Numbered from the stretch's first letter, positions 41,126 to 50,225 are shown. The stretch: DNA of 64,000 nucleotides from Streptomyces tauricus (GCF_014650955.1 NZ_BMVY01000030.1:1-64000); one strand, 5' to 3'. Numbers and translations are program-made. The notes: generated by a model from the sequence alone, not told the origin.

Positions 41126-41563
41126 ATGTCAATGGCCGAGCGCAAGGCCCTGTGTCTGGAAATGGTCGCCGCCTGGAACCGGTGGGACCTGAGCGGGATC
41201 ATCAAGCACTGGTCGCCGGACATCGTGCACTACTCCGAGGACACCGAGGTGAGTTCCGCCGACATGATCAAACTCATGGAGGGCGGGCTGCAGGCGTTCC
41301 CCGATCTCCAGCTCGAAGTGAAGAGCATCATGGCCGAGGAGGACCGGGTCACCCTGCGCATCACCGTGACCGCCACCCACTCGCGCGAGTTCATGGGCGT
41401 GCCGCCGACCGGTGAGCGCGTCAGCTGGCACCTGGTGGAGGAACTGCGCTTCGAGGACGCCAAGGTCGTCGAGCACTGGGACGTCATCAACATGCGCCCG
41501 CTCCTGGTCAAACTGGGCAAGCTGCCGGACGTCCCGAAGGTGGAACTGGAGACGAGCGCCTGA
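41126..41563 (+). CDS. SnoaL-like protein (SnoaL2/AclR type)
   Basis: A 145-aa NTF2-fold protein related to SnoaL but of the SnoaL2/AclR branch: MVAAWNRWDLSGIIKHWSPD, VHYSEDTEV, EFMGVPPTGERVSWHLVEEL and VEHWDVINMRP. SnoaL2 and AclR are not ring cyclases; SnoaL2 partners SnoaW in C-1 hydroxylation, and AclR comes from the aclacinomycin producer. With the divergent SnoaW-like gene it forms a likely tailoring pair. GAGGA lies 6 nt before ATG 41126; ATG 41132 is the alternative. A four-heptamer SARP-type site is directly upstream. Confidence 0.82.
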   Translation: MSMAERKALCLEMVAAWNRWDLSGIIKHWSPDIVHYSEDTEVSSADMIKLMEGGLQAFPDLQLEVKSIMAEEDRVTLRITVTATHSREFMGVPPTGERVSWHLVEELRFEDAKVVEHWDVINMRPLLVKLGKLPDVPKVELETSA

Positions 41564-41737
41564 CCTGCGCGGACGCTCGGCCGCCGGCTCATGGGCCGGC
41601 GGCAGCGGTCCGGGGGCGCGGGCGCGTCCCGTGCCCCCGGCCGCGACTCCGCCGCCGTGTCCGGAGCGGCTGTCTAAGCTGACGCCCAGGCGGGGCGGCG
41701 GACCGGAAAGCGCCGCACCAGACGGAACGGGGTGACG

Positions 41738-42352
41738 ATGTCGGCGACGCGGTTGCTGGTCCTCGGGGTGGTACGCGGGTTCGGCAGGACGCACGGATAC
41801 CGGGTGCGGGCCGAGCTGCTGTCCTGGGGGATCGACGACTGGGCCAACGTCAAACCCGGTTCGATCTACCACGCGCTGCGGCAGCTCGCGAAGATCGGCC
41901 TCCTGGAGGCGAGCGAGATCGCGCACTGGCCGGGGCGGGTGGACTACAGCGTGACCCGCGCGGGGGACGAGGAGTTCTTCCGGCTGCTGGTCGACGCCCT
42001 GGAACGGCCCGAGCACCGCGCCGACATGCTCAGCGCCGGCCTCGCCCTGATGCCGGCCCTCTCCCGCGAGCGCGCCGTGGCGGCCCTCTCCACCCGCCTG
42101 GCCGTCCTGGAGGCGCAGCGGGCCGTGCTGCGCAAGGAATCCGCCCCGGTCCACGCCGAGGGCCTGCCGGCGCATCTGGGCGAGCTGTGGACGATGCGTA
42201 CGCGCTACGCCGACCTCGGCGTCGAGTGGACCCAGGACCTGCTGGAACGGGTCAGGTCGGGCGAGTACGAGATGGCCGGCGAGCACGGGCACTCCTTCGG
42301 GACGCCGGGGTCGTGGCGCACGCTGGTCGGGCCCGGCTCGGCGGGCGGTTGA
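41738..42352 (+). CDS. PadR-family transcriptional regulator
   Basis: A 204-aa repressor-type protein. The N-terminal winged helix (VLGVVRGFGRTHGYRVRAEL, then KPGSIYHALRQLAKIGLLEA, GRVDYSVTRAGDEEF) is the PadR signature, followed by a helical C-terminal dimerisation region (about 95-190). PadR proteins commonly sense drugs; LmrR of Lactococcus binds daunomycin. It lies directly before the exporter operon, whose promoter has a perfect 28-bp palindrome, the likely operator. ATG 41738 is preferred over GTG 41732 because of GGGG spacing. No such palindrome lies upstream of its own gene. Confidence 0.9.
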   Translation: MSATRLLVLGVVRGFGRTHGYRVRAELLSWGIDDWANVKPGSIYHALRQLAKIGLLEASEIAHWPGRVDYSVTRAGDEEFFRLLVDALERPEHRADMLSAGLALMPALSRERAVAALSTRLAVLEAQRAVLRKESAPVHAEGLPAHLGELWTMRTRYADLGVEWTQDLLERVRSGEYEMAGEHGHSFGTPGSWRTLVGPGSAGG

Positions 42353-42375
42353 CGCACCGTCGTCTCCGCATGACC

Positions 42376-42446
42376 TACTAATCAAACTTGCATAGTGGGC
42401 CGCCCGTGCTCTAGCTTGGAGCAGTAATCAAATTTGATTACTGCTC
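42376..42446 (+). promoter_or_regulatory. exporter promoter with perfect 28-bp palindrome and second operator
   Basis: A perfect palindrome spans 42419-42446, with left half GAGCAGTAATCAAA and its exact reverse complement as right half. A second, imperfect copy (TAATCAAACTTG, centre 42386.5) lies 46 bp upstream. The promoter lies between: TTGCAT (42388-42393), 18 bp, TAGCTT (42412-42417). The layout is nearly identical to the F420-reductase promoter at 36.9 kb and implies one regulator, most likely the adjacent PadR. Confidence 0.85.
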
Positions 42447-42514
42447 GGAGTGCCGTTCGTTCCCTGCCATGGCGCACAGCCTCTCGTGGCGCATCAGGAC
42501 CAAGGAGTCACAGA

Positions 42515-43495
42515 TTGAGTTCGCAATCCACACTTGCCATCGAGACGTCGGGACTCGTCAAGACATTCGGTGAGACCCGGGCCGTCGACGGTGTCGACCT
42601 GGCCATCCCGCAGGGTGTCGTCTACGGCGTGCTGGGACCCAACGGCGCGGGCAAGACGACGACGATCCGGATGCTGTCCACCCTGCTCACCCCCGACGGC
42701 GGCACCGCCCGCGTCCTCGGGCACGACGTGGTCAAGGAGGCCGGGGCGGTACGCAGCCGGGTCAGCCTCACCGGCCAGTTCGCCTCGATCGACGAGGACC
42801 TCACCGCCACCGAGAACCTCACCCTGCTCGCCCGGCTGCTGGGCTTCTCCCGCACCCAGGCCGCCGCCCGGGCCGAGGAACTGCTCGCCGCCTTCGACCT
42901 GACAGAAGCCGCCGGACGGCAGTCCAAGACCTTCTCCGGAGGCATGCGGCGCCGCCTCGACATCGCCGCCAGCCTCGTCATCACCCCCGACCTGCTCTTC
43001 CTGGACGAGCCGACCACCGGGCTCGACCCGCGCAGCCGCAACCAGGTGTGGGACAGCGTGCGGGCCATGGTGGCGCTGGGCACCACGATCCTGCTGACCA
43101 CGCAGTACCTCGACGAGGCCGACCAGCTCGCCGACCGGATCGCCGTCATCGACCACGGCCGGGTCATCGCCGAGGGCACCACGGGCGAGCTCAAGTCGTC
43201 CGTCGGCACCGGAGCGCTGCACGTACGGCTCGTCAACGCCGAGAGCCGCCCCGAGGCCGCCCAGTTGCTCACCCGGGCCCTCGCCTCGCCGGTCTTCCAG
43301 GAGTCCGACCCGTTCGCGCTCTCCGTGCGGACCGACGACCACGAGCGGGTCGCCGGAGCCCTGGCGGAACTCGCCCGCTCCGAGATCGCCGTCTCGGACT
43401 TCGCGTTCGGCCGGCCCAGCCTCGACGAGGTCTTCCTCGCCCTGACCGGGCGCCCCGCGGAAGACGGCACCACTGACCAGGAGGTAGCGGCATGA
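42515..43495 (+). CDS. drrA: anthracycline exporter ATP-binding protein (DrrA type)
   Basis: A 326-aa ABC ATPase that powers drug export. Walker A GPNGAGKTTTIRML, the ABC signature FSGGMRRRLDIAASL and Walker B LLFLDEPTTGLDPRSR are intact, and the C-terminal extension with FGRPSLDEVFLALTG is typical of DrrA. The start is TTG 42515, with AAGGAG 7 nt upstream; no ATG fits. It overlaps the membrane component gene by ATGA. Control by the upstream palindromic operator is expected. Confidence 0.95.
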   Translation: MSSQSTLAIETSGLVKTFGETRAVDGVDLAIPQGVVYGVLGPNGAGKTTTIRMLSTLLTPDGGTARVLGHDVVKEAGAVRSRVSLTGQFASIDEDLTATENLTLLARLLGFSRTQAAARAEELLAAFDLTEAAGRQSKTFSGGMRRRLDIAASLVITPDLLFLDEPTTGLDPRSRNQVWDSVRAMVALGTTILLTTQYLDEADQLADRIAVIDHGRVIAEGTTGELKSSVGTGALHVRLVNAESRPEAAQLLTRALASPVFQESDPFALSVRTDDHERVAGALAELARSEIAVSDFAFGRPSLDEVFLALTGRPAEDGTTDQEVAA

Positions 43496-44346
43496 CCCTC
43501 ACATCCGAGACGACGGCCGCCCCGGGCGTGCCCGCCGACGCCCTGCGCAAGGCCCTCACCAGTCAGATCCGCCCCTCCCGCCCCAACCCGCTGACCGCCG
43601 TACGGGTCTCGGCCTGGCGGACGATGCGGAAGATGAAGCACTACGGCGTGGCCGTGCTCTTCGACGTCACGCTGATGCCGATCGTCTTCCTGCTGACCTT
43701 CACCTACCTCTTCGGCGGCGCGTTCGCCGGCTCGACCAAGGAGTACCTGCAGTACTTCCTGCCGGGCGTCCTCGTGCAGACCGTCATCATGCCGACCGTC
43801 TACACCGGTACCGCGCTCAACATGGACATCACCCGGGGCATCTACGACCGGTTCCGGACCCTGCCGTTCTGGCAGCCGGCCACCATCGTGGGCAGCCTCC
43901 TCGGTGACATCGTCCGCTATGTGCTGGCGCTGACCACCACGATGGGGGTCGGGCTCGCGCTCGGCTTCCGGCCCGACGGGGGAGTGGGCGGCGTACTGGC
44001 CGCGATGCTGCTCCTGCTGGTCTTCGCGGTGAGCGTCAGCTGGATCTTCGCCGCGCTGGGGGTGGTCGCCAAGGCGCCCGAGACCGTGTCCGGGTCCAGC
44101 ATGCTGGTGATGTTCCCGCTGGTCTTCACGAGCAACATCTTCGTGGAGCCCGACACGATGCCGGGGTGGATGGAGGCGATCGTCAACGCGAACCCGGTCA
44201 GCAACGCGGCCACGGCTGTTCGTGGGCTGGTCCACGGGGACGCGAGCGGGGCGGACATCGGGTGGGTGCTGCTGGCCAGCGGGGTCATTACGTTGATCTT
44301 CGCGCCGCTGACGATGCATCTGTACCGGGCGAAGAGTCGGCAGTAG
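43492..44346 (+). CDS. drrB: anthracycline exporter membrane protein (DrrB type)
   Basis: A 284-aa ABC-2 type permease with six predicted membrane helices (for example VLFDVTLMPIVFLLTFTYLF, GGVLAAMLLLLVFAVSVSWI, and a C-terminal VLLASGVITLIFAPL). The cytoplasmic N-terminal region includes AWRTMRKMKHYG, and the FRTLPFWQP coupling loop and ANPVSNAATAVRGL segment are family features. With the DrrA-like protein it forms the exporter that gives self-resistance to the anthracycline. It is the last gene of the cluster on this side, followed by dispersed repeats. Confidence 0.94.
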   Translation: MTLTSETTAAPGVPADALRKALTSQIRPSRPNPLTAVRVSAWRTMRKMKHYGVAVLFDVTLMPIVFLLTFTYLFGGAFAGSTKEYLQYFLPGVLVQTVIMPTVYTGTALNMDITRGIYDRFRTLPFWQPATIVGSLLGDIVRYVLALTTTMGVGLALGFRPDGGVGGVLAAMLLLLVFAVSVSWIFAALGVVAKAPETVSGSSMLVMFPLVFTSNIFVEPDTMPGWMEAIVNANPVSNAATAVRGLVHGDASGADIGWVLLASGVITLIFAPLTMHLYRAKSRQ

Positions 44347-44380
44347 GCGGGTGGGGGCGCGCGGGGGCGTCGTGGCTGGT

Positions 44381-44484
44381 TGCGCCGTTCCCCGCGCCCC
44401 TGAAGGCGAAAGACTGCGCCGTTCCCCGCGCCCCTAGGGGCTGCGCCCCTGAAGGCGAAAGACTGCGCCGTTCCCCGCGCCCCT
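44381..44484. repeat. dispersed Streptomyces repeat, three copies
   Basis: A unit with core GCGCCGTTCCCCGCGCCCCT occurs three times (starting near 44382, 44416 and 44465), linked by GAAGGCGAAAGACT spacers. Related copies lie at 48.8 kb and 59.1 kb. They sit just after the exporter operon and can fold into hairpins, so they may also end transcription. Confidence 0.85.
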
Positions 44485-44644
44485 TCGGTTGTCCGGGGCG
44501 TCCATGAACGAGCCACGGCAGGCGGGCTGGTTGTCTCCCCCGTCGGCCGGTGCCGTACTGCCGTGGCTCCCCTTCCCCCACACGGAAGCGGCGCCTCCCG
44601 GGCCGAAGGCCTTGAGGAGGCGCCGCTTTCGGGTGCGGGGCCTG

Positions 44645-47236
44645 TTACTCCCCGGTCGGTGTCGAGGCCGACGCCGCCGTGTCCGCCGCCTGGGCCTTCA
44701 GGGCGCGTTCGACGCCCGAGCGGGACTCCGAGATCAGCCGGCGCAGCGCCGCGCTCGGCTCCGCCGAGGCCAGCCACTCGTCCGTCTTCGCCAGGGTGTC
44801 CGCGGAGACCTGGAGCGACGGGTAGAGGCCGACCGCGATCTGCTGGGCCATCTCGTGCGAACGCGAGTCCCAGACGCCCTTGACCGCCTCGAAGTACTTG
44901 TCCGTGTACGGGGCGAGGAGTTCGCGCTGCCCGTACTGCACGAAGCCGCCGATGACGGCCTCCTGGACGGCGTTCGGCAGCTTGTCGGACTCGACGACCG
45001 ACGCCCAGGCCTCCGCCTTGGCCTCGTCCGTCGGGCGGGCGGCCCGCGCGGTCGCCGCGTGGCGCTCACCGGCGGCGGTCTTGTCGCGCTCGTACTCGCT
45101 GGTGATCTCGGCGTCGTCGAAGCGCCCCACCGCCGCGAGCCGCTGCACGAACGACCAGCGCAGCTCGGTGTCGACGGCCAGGCCCTCGATGCTCTCCCGG
45201 CCGTCCAGCAGGCCCTCCAGGAGGTCCAGCTGCTCCGGCGTACGGGCGGTCGCCGCGAACGCGCGCGCCCAGGCCAGCTGGTGGTCGCCGCCCGCCTCCG
45301 AAGAGCGCAGGTGGGCCAGCGTGGCGTCCGTCCAGCGGGTCAGCAGCGCCTCGCGGGCGTTCGGGTCGGCGTACAGCTCGACGGCCGTCAGCACCTGGCG
45401 GTGCAGCGACTGCACGACGCCGATGTCCGACTCCTTGCCGATGCCGGACAGCACGAGCGAGAGGTAGTCGCGGGTCGCCAGCTCGGCGTCGCGGGTCATG
45501 TCCCAGGCCGAGGCCCAGCACAGGGCGCGCGGCAGGGAGGCCTCGAAGTCGCCGAGGTGCTCGGTGACGAACGCGAGGGACTGCTCGTCGAGGCGGACCT
45601 TCGCGTAGCTGAGGTCGTCGTCGTTGAGGAGGACCACGGCAGCGCGCCGCTTGCCCACCAGCTCGGGCACCTCGGTCAGTTCGCCGTCCACGTCCAGCTC
45701 GATACGCTCACCGCGCACCAGCTTGCCGCTGTCGTCGTCCAGGTCGTACAGGCCGACCGCGATGCGGTGCGGGCGCAGCGTCGGCTCGCCCTTCGCGCCG
45801 GCGGGCAGCGCCGGGGCCTCCTGGCGGATAGCGAAGGCGGTGATGACCCCGTTCGCGTCCGTCTCGATCTCCGGGCGCAGGATGTTGATGCCGGCCGTCT
45901 GCAGCCATTTCTGCGACCACGTGCCCAGATCACGTCCGCTGGTCTCCTCCAGCGCGCCGAGCAGGTCGGACAGCTGGGTGTTGCCGTACGCGTGCGCCTT
46001 GAAGTACGCCTGCACACCCCGGAAGAACTCGTCCTCGCCGACGTACGCCACGAGCTGCTTCAGGACGCTGGCGCCCTTGGCGTACGTGATGCCGTCGAAG
46101 TTGACGAGGACGTCGTCGAGGTCGTTGATCGTGGCCATGATCGGGTGCGTGGAGGGCAGCTGGTCCTGCCGGTACGCCCACGTCTTCATGGAGTTGGCGA
46201 ACGTCGTCCACGAGTGCGGCCAGCGGGAGTCCGGCGCGTACGCCTGGCAGGCGATCGAGGTGTAGGTCGCGAAGGACTCATTGAGCCACAGGTCGTTCCA
46301 CCACTCCATCGTCACGAGGTCGCCGAACCACATGTGGGCCAGCTCGTGCAGGATGGTCTCCGCCCGCACCTCGTACGCGGCGTCCGTCACCTTCGACCGG
46401 AAGACGTACTGGTCGCGGATGGTCACCGCGCCCGCGTTCTCCATCGCGCCCGCGTTGAACTCCGGCACGAACAGCTGGTCGTACTTCTTGAACGGGTACG
46501 CGTAGTCGAACTTCTCCTGGAACCACGCGAAGCCCTGCCGCGTGACCTCGAAGATCGCGTCCGAGTCGAGGTACTGGGCCAGCGAGGGCCGGCAGTAGAT
46601 GCCCAGCGGGACACTCTGCCCGTCCTTCTCGTACACGCTGTGCACCGAGTGGTACGGGCCGAGGATCAGCGCCGTGATGTACGTCGAGATCCGCGGCGTC
46701 GGCTCGAACTCCCAGACGTCGTCCTTGGGCTCCGGCGTCGGCGAGTTGGAGATGACGGTCCATCCGGAGGGCGCCTTCACGGTGAACTGGAAGGTGGCCT
46801 TCAGGTCGGGCTGCTCGAAGCTCGCGAAGACCCGGCGGGCGTCCGGCACCTCGAACTGGGTGTAGAGGTAGGCCTGCTGGTCGACCGGGTCGACGAACCG
46901 GTGCAGCCCTTCGCCGGTGTTCGTGTACGCGCAGTCGGCCACGACCCGCAGGACGTTGCGGCCCTCCAGGATGCCCGACAGCGCGATCCGCGAGTCCGTG
47001 AAGACCTCGGCGGGATCGAGGGAGTCACCGTTGAGGACGACCTCCTGGACGGCCGGGGCCACCAGGTCGATGAAGGAGGCGCCGTTCTCGGCCGCGTCGA
47101 AGCGCACCGTGGTCACGGACCGGTAGGTGCCGCCCTCCACCGCGCCGGAGAGATCGAGATCGATCTCGTACGAGTCAACGGTGAGCAGCTTCGCCCGCTG
47201 CTGCGCCTCTTCGCGGGTCAGGTTTGTGCCAGGCAC
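44645..47236 (-). CDS. pepN: aminopeptidase N (M1 family), copy 1
   Basis: An 863-aa zinc aminopeptidase that trims N-terminal residues from peptides in the cytoplasm. The substrate motif GAMEN is in FNAGAMENAGAVTI, and the zinc site HExxH is in ILHELAHMWFGDLV, followed 19 residues later by the Glu of NESFATY. A C-terminal ERAP1-like helical region completes the fold. GTG 47236 (VPGTNLTREEAQQ) is chosen because GAGGAG lies 8 nt upstream; a longer ATG-started frame adds an unlikely basic tail. A paralogue lies at 59.2-61.8 kb. Confidence 0.96.
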   Translation of the reverse strand: MPGTNLTREEAQQRAKLLTVDSYEIDLDLSGAVEGGTYRSVTTVRFDAAENGASFIDLVAPAVQEVVLNGDSLDPAEVFTDSRIALSGILEGRNVLRVVADCAYTNTGEGLHRFVDPVDQQAYLYTQFEVPDARRVFASFEQPDLKATFQFTVKAPSGWTVISNSPTPEPKDDVWEFEPTPRISTYITALILGPYHSVHSVYEKDGQSVPLGIYCRPSLAQYLDSDAIFEVTRQGFAWFQEKFDYAYPFKKYDQLFVPEFNAGAMENAGAVTIRDQYVFRSKVTDAAYEVRAETILHELAHMWFGDLVTMEWWNDLWLNESFATYTSIACQAYAPDSRWPHSWTTFANSMKTWAYRQDQLPSTHPIMATINDLDDVLVNFDGITYAKGASVLKQLVAYVGEDEFFRGVQAYFKAHAYGNTQLSDLLGALEETSGRDLGTWSQKWLQTAGINILRPEIETDANGVITAFAIRQEAPALPAGAKGEPTLRPHRIAVGLYDLDDDSGKLVRGERIELDVDGELTEVPELVGKRRAAVVLLNDDDLSYAKVRLDEQSLAFVTEHLGDFEASLPRALCWASAWDMTRDAELATRDYLSLVLSGIGKESDIGVVQSLHRQVLTAVELYADPNAREALLTRWTDATLAHLRSSEAGGDHQLAWARAFAATARTPEQLDLLEGLLDGRESIEGLAVDTELRWSFVQRLAAVGRFDDAEITSEYERDKTAAGERHAATARAARPTDEAKAEAWASVVESDKLPNAVQEAVIGGFVQYGQRELLAPYTDKYFEAVKGVWDSRSHEMAQQIAVGLYPSLQVSADTLAKTDEWLASAEPSAALRRLISESRSGVERALKAQAADTAASASTPTGE

Positions 47237-47348
47237 GCGGTCATCTCCTCGTGATGGGTCAGTTGCGTCATCCTTCCACGGCGGCTGCGGGAGTGCGATG
47301 TCCGTTTCCCGCCGGTGTGCGCGGCGTGCGCCGGGCCACCCTGGAGCC

Positions 47349-47864
47349 ATGACCAGCCATCACGCACGTCCCATCGAACCCCAGGTGTTGGGGGAACTCC
47401 GGGCGACGGATGACGCCGGGCGTCCGTGCGTCCCCGTACAGGACACGGAGGGCGGGGCTCCGCTCCGCTGCTGTCTTCGGCCGAGCGAACCGGGGGAGCG
47501 CATCGCCCTCGTCTCCTACGCGCCCCTGCGCCGCTGGGCGGCCCGGACGGGCGCGACGCCGGGCGCGTACGACGAACAGGGCCCCGTCTTCGTCCACGCC
47601 GAGGCGTGCCCGGGCCCCGGCCCCGCCGGGCCCGGGTACCCCTTCGTCCGGCCGGGCGTCCTGCGCACCCTGCGCCGCTACTCCGCCCAGGGGCACATCC
47701 TCGGCGGCCGCCTCCTGGAGGTACCGGAGCCGGCCGGCCGGGACGCGCCCGACGAGGCCATGGACGCGGCGCTCACGGAGGCGTTCGCCGACAGCGAGGT
47801 GGCCCTCGTGCATGTCAGGGCCGTCGAGTACGGCTGCTTCCTCTACGAGGTCCGCCGCTCCTGA
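47349..47864 (+). CDS. DUF1203-like protein
   Basis: A 171-aa protein of unknown function. Segments such as RCCLRPSEPGERIALVSYAP, GPVFVHAEAC and FLYEVRRS match the DUF1203 family, whose role is unknown. No signal peptide or membrane segment is present. ATG 47349 is the natural start; longer frames upstream are antisense to pepN. It is divergent from pepN, with a short shared promoter region. Confidence 0.75.
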   Translation: MTSHHARPIEPQVLGELRATDDAGRPCVPVQDTEGGAPLRCCLRPSEPGERIALVSYAPLRRWAARTGATPGAYDEQGPVFVHAEACPGPGPAGPGYPFVRPGVLRTLRRYSAQGHILGGRLLEVPEPAGRDAPDEAMDAALTEAFADSEVALVHVRAVEYGCFLYEVRRS

Positions 47865-47963
47865 CGCCGGATATGGGCAAGGAGGAGTGGTACGTAAAGG
47901 ACTGGGAACTCGGGTTCGAGTCAAGTAACCCAACTTTGACCCGAGTTGAGGGGGAACATTCTC

Positions 47964-48830
47964 ATGGCAGTAAAGCGCGTCCTAGGAATCGCTACCGTGC
48001 TGGTACTCACCGCCGGGGTGTCCGCCTGTTCCGGCGGCGACGACAGTGCCGACGGGAAGAAGGACGGGGCGAAGGGGGCGTCCTCGACCAAGGGCGCGTC
48101 CGAGTCCCAGGTCGTGCGGGCGGCCCACCAGAAGACCACCGCGGCGGACTCGGCGAAGATGACCCTCGTCTCCGAGGCGGCCGCGGCCGGCAAGACGGTG
48201 ACCGTCCGCGGCGCGGGCGTGATGGACCTCGAAGACGGCGCGAGCACCATGACGATGACGTCCCAGGGGCAGAAGATCGAGCAGCGCGTCCTCGACGGAG
48301 TCGTCTACCAGAAGGCGCCGGCCGAGCAGCGCGCCCAGCTGAAGCTGCCCGAGGACAAGACCTGGATGAAGATCGACCCGGCCAAGCTGGACGGCGCGGG
48401 CGGCCAGGTCAACGACCCGGCGGAGTCCTTCGGGTTCACCAAGGGCGTGACCGACAAGGACGTCGAGAAGGTCGGCACGGAGACGATCGACGGGACCAGC
48501 ACCACGCACTACCGCGTCAAGGTCGCCGTGAAGGACCTGGCCCAGGGCGACCAGGCGAAGGCCGACCAGCTGGAGAAGCAGCTGGGCACCTCCACGCTGC
48601 CGCTGGAGCTGTGGCTCGACGACGAGGGCCGGCTGCGGCAGGAGACCATCAAGCTCACGCTGAAGCCGCAGGCGGGTGAGGGCCAGAAGGACCAGGCGGT
48701 CACCAGCACCACGACGCTGAAGTTCACCGACTTCGGTACGGAGGCCGATGTCGAGGCGCCGGCCGCGGCCGACACGGTCGACGTGACGAAGAAGCTCGCG
48801 GACGCCTCGAAGGCACAGGGCACCGCCTGA
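47964..48830 (+). CDS. lipoprotein (LppX/LprG-like)
   Basis: A 288-aa exported lipoprotein. The signal peptide MAVKRVLGIATVLVLTAGVS ends in a lipobox with Cys (VSACSGG). A Lys/Ser-rich linker follows, and the body (VVRAAHQKTTAADSAKMTL onward, with DGVVYQK and KTWMKID) resembles the half-barrel fold of actinobacterial lipid-binding lipoproteins. GAGGGGGAA lies upstream of ATG 47964, which is preferred to the in-frame TTG 47946. It is membrane-anchored on the outer face. The ligand is not known. Confidence 0.85.
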   Translation: MAVKRVLGIATVLVLTAGVSACSGGDDSADGKKDGAKGASSTKGASESQVVRAAHQKTTAADSAKMTLVSEAAAAGKTVTVRGAGVMDLEDGASTMTMTSQGQKIEQRVLDGVVYQKAPAEQRAQLKLPEDKTWMKIDPAKLDGAGGQVNDPAESFGFTKGVTDKDVEKVGTETIDGTSTTHYRVKVAVKDLAQGDQAKADQLEKQLGTSTLPLELWLDDEGRLRQETIKLTLKPQAGEGQKDQAVTSTTTLKFTDFGTEADVEAPAAADTVDVTKKLADASKAQGTA

Positions 48831-48835
48831 AGACA

Positions 48836-48895
48836 AAAAGATCGCGCTGTTCCCCGCGCCCCTCTTCAGGGGCGCGGGGAACAGCGCGATCTTTT
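48836..48895. terminator. perfect 28-bp stem terminator with dispersed-repeat core
   Basis: A 28-bp perfect stem (48836-48863 with 48868-48895) closes a 4-nt loop CTTC and ends in TTTT on the plus strand. The central part (CTGTTCCCCGCGCCCCT) is related to the dispersed repeat at 44.4 and 59.1 kb. It separates the lipoprotein gene from the convergent asd gene. Confidence 0.93.
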
Positions 48896-48919
48896 GCCTT
48901 GCAGGGGCGCGCCCGGCAC

Positions 48920-49945
48920 TCAGCCGAGTTCGGCGGCGACCAGTTCCGCGATCTGGACGGCGTTCAACGCCGCCCCCTTGCGGAGGTTGTCGTTGGAGAC
49001 GAAGAGCGCGAGCCCGTGCTCGACGGTCTCGTCCGCGCGGATCCGCCCCACGAAGGACGGGTCCTGCCCGGCGGCCTGCAGCGGAGTCGGGATCTCCGAG
49101 AGCGCGACCCCCGGCGCCCCGGCCAGCAGCTCCGTGGCGCGCTCCACACTCAGCGGGCGCGCGAACCGGGCGTTGACCTGGAGCGAGTGCCCCGAGAAGA
49201 CCGGCACCCGGACACAGGTCCCGGAGACCTTCAGGCCCGGGATCTCCAGGATCTTGCGGGACTCGTGGCGGAGCTTCTGCTCCTCGTCGGTCTCGTACGA
49301 GCCGTCGTCCACGACGGAACCGGCCAGCGGGAGGACGTTGAAGGCGATGGGCCGCTGGTAGACCTGCGGCTCGGGGAAGTCGACCGCCGAACCGTCGTGG
49401 GTCAGCTTGTCCGCGTCGGCGACGACCTTCTGCGCCTGGCCGTGCAGCTCGGCGACACCGGAGAGACCGGAGCCGGACACTGCCTGGTACGTGGCGACGA
49501 CGAGGGCTTCCAGGCCCGCCTCCGCGTGCAGCGGCTTCAGCACGGGCATCGCGGCCATGGTCGTGCAGTTCGGGTTGGCGATGATCCCCTTGGGGCGGTC
49601 CGCCACGGCGTGCGGGTTGACCTCGGAGACCACCAGCGGAACCTCGGGGTCCCTGCGCCACGCGGAGGAGTTGTCGATCACGACGGCACCCTGCGAGGCG
49701 ACCTTCTCGGCGAGCGCCCTGGACGTGGCGCCGCCCGCGGAGAACAGCACGATGTCGAGGCCGGAGTAGTCGGCCGTGGAGGCGTCCTCCACCGTCACGG
49801 TCTTGTCCTTGTAGGCGATCGTCGAACCGGCCGAACGGGCCGAGGCGAACAGACGCAGCGTCTCCACCGGGAACTCGCGCTCGGCGAGGATCCTCAGCAT
49901 GACAGTGCCGACCTGACCGGTGGCTCCGACGATTCCTACCTTCAC
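48920..49945 (-). CDS. asd: aspartate-semialdehyde dehydrogenase
   Basis: A 341-aa enzyme of the lysine/threonine/methionine and diaminopimelate pathway. It reduces aspartyl phosphate to aspartate semialdehyde with NADPH. The NADP motif VGATGQVGTVMLRIL, the catalytic Cys in NPNCTTMA, and GSGLSGVAELHGQ are present. GTG 49945 begins VKVGIVGATG with AAGGGAG upstream; the longer ATG frame is unlikely. It is a core gene and supports the view that the right part of the window is conserved chromosome. Confidence 0.96.
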   Translation of the reverse strand: MKVGIVGATGQVGTVMLRILAEREFPVETLRLFASARSAGSTIAYKDKTVTVEDASTADYSGLDIVLFSAGGATSRALAEKVASQGAVVIDNSSAWRRDPEVPLVVSEVNPHAVADRPKGIIANPNCTTMAAMPVLKPLHAEAGLEALVVATYQAVSGSGLSGVAELHGQAQKVVADADKLTHDGSAVDFPEPQVYQRPIAFNVLPLAGSVVDDGSYETDEEQKLRHESRKILEIPGLKVSGTCVRVPVFSGHSLQVNARFARPLSVERATELLAGAPGVALSEIPTPLQAAGQDPSFVGRIRADETVEHGLALFVSNDNLRKGAALNAVQIAELVAAELG

Positions 49946-50225
49946 GGCGACTCCCTTTTTTGCCCGTACGTTACTGACCAGCGCTTCCATCATGCGTCTC
50001 ACCCCGGCCCACCTGTCCAATCCTTTGCCCGCGAAGTGGGACGGTCCTCTCCCCCGCGAAGCGGGACGGCCCGGTGAGGATCATCTCGGTTTCGTATCCG
50101 GTGTGACGTACGCCTCCCGCTCCCTGGCCCGCCCGGCCCACCGGCCCGCATATTCGTCCCGAGCCGGTCGAACGTTTTCCGCGCCACCGGCGTCGTAGAG
50201 GAAACGCGGGGAGGGGAGGGGTGCT

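Noticed and set aside
39072..41132. 686-codon minus-strand frame
   Set aside because: It overlaps the SnoaW-like and methyltransferase genes in a different frame and lacks any domain.
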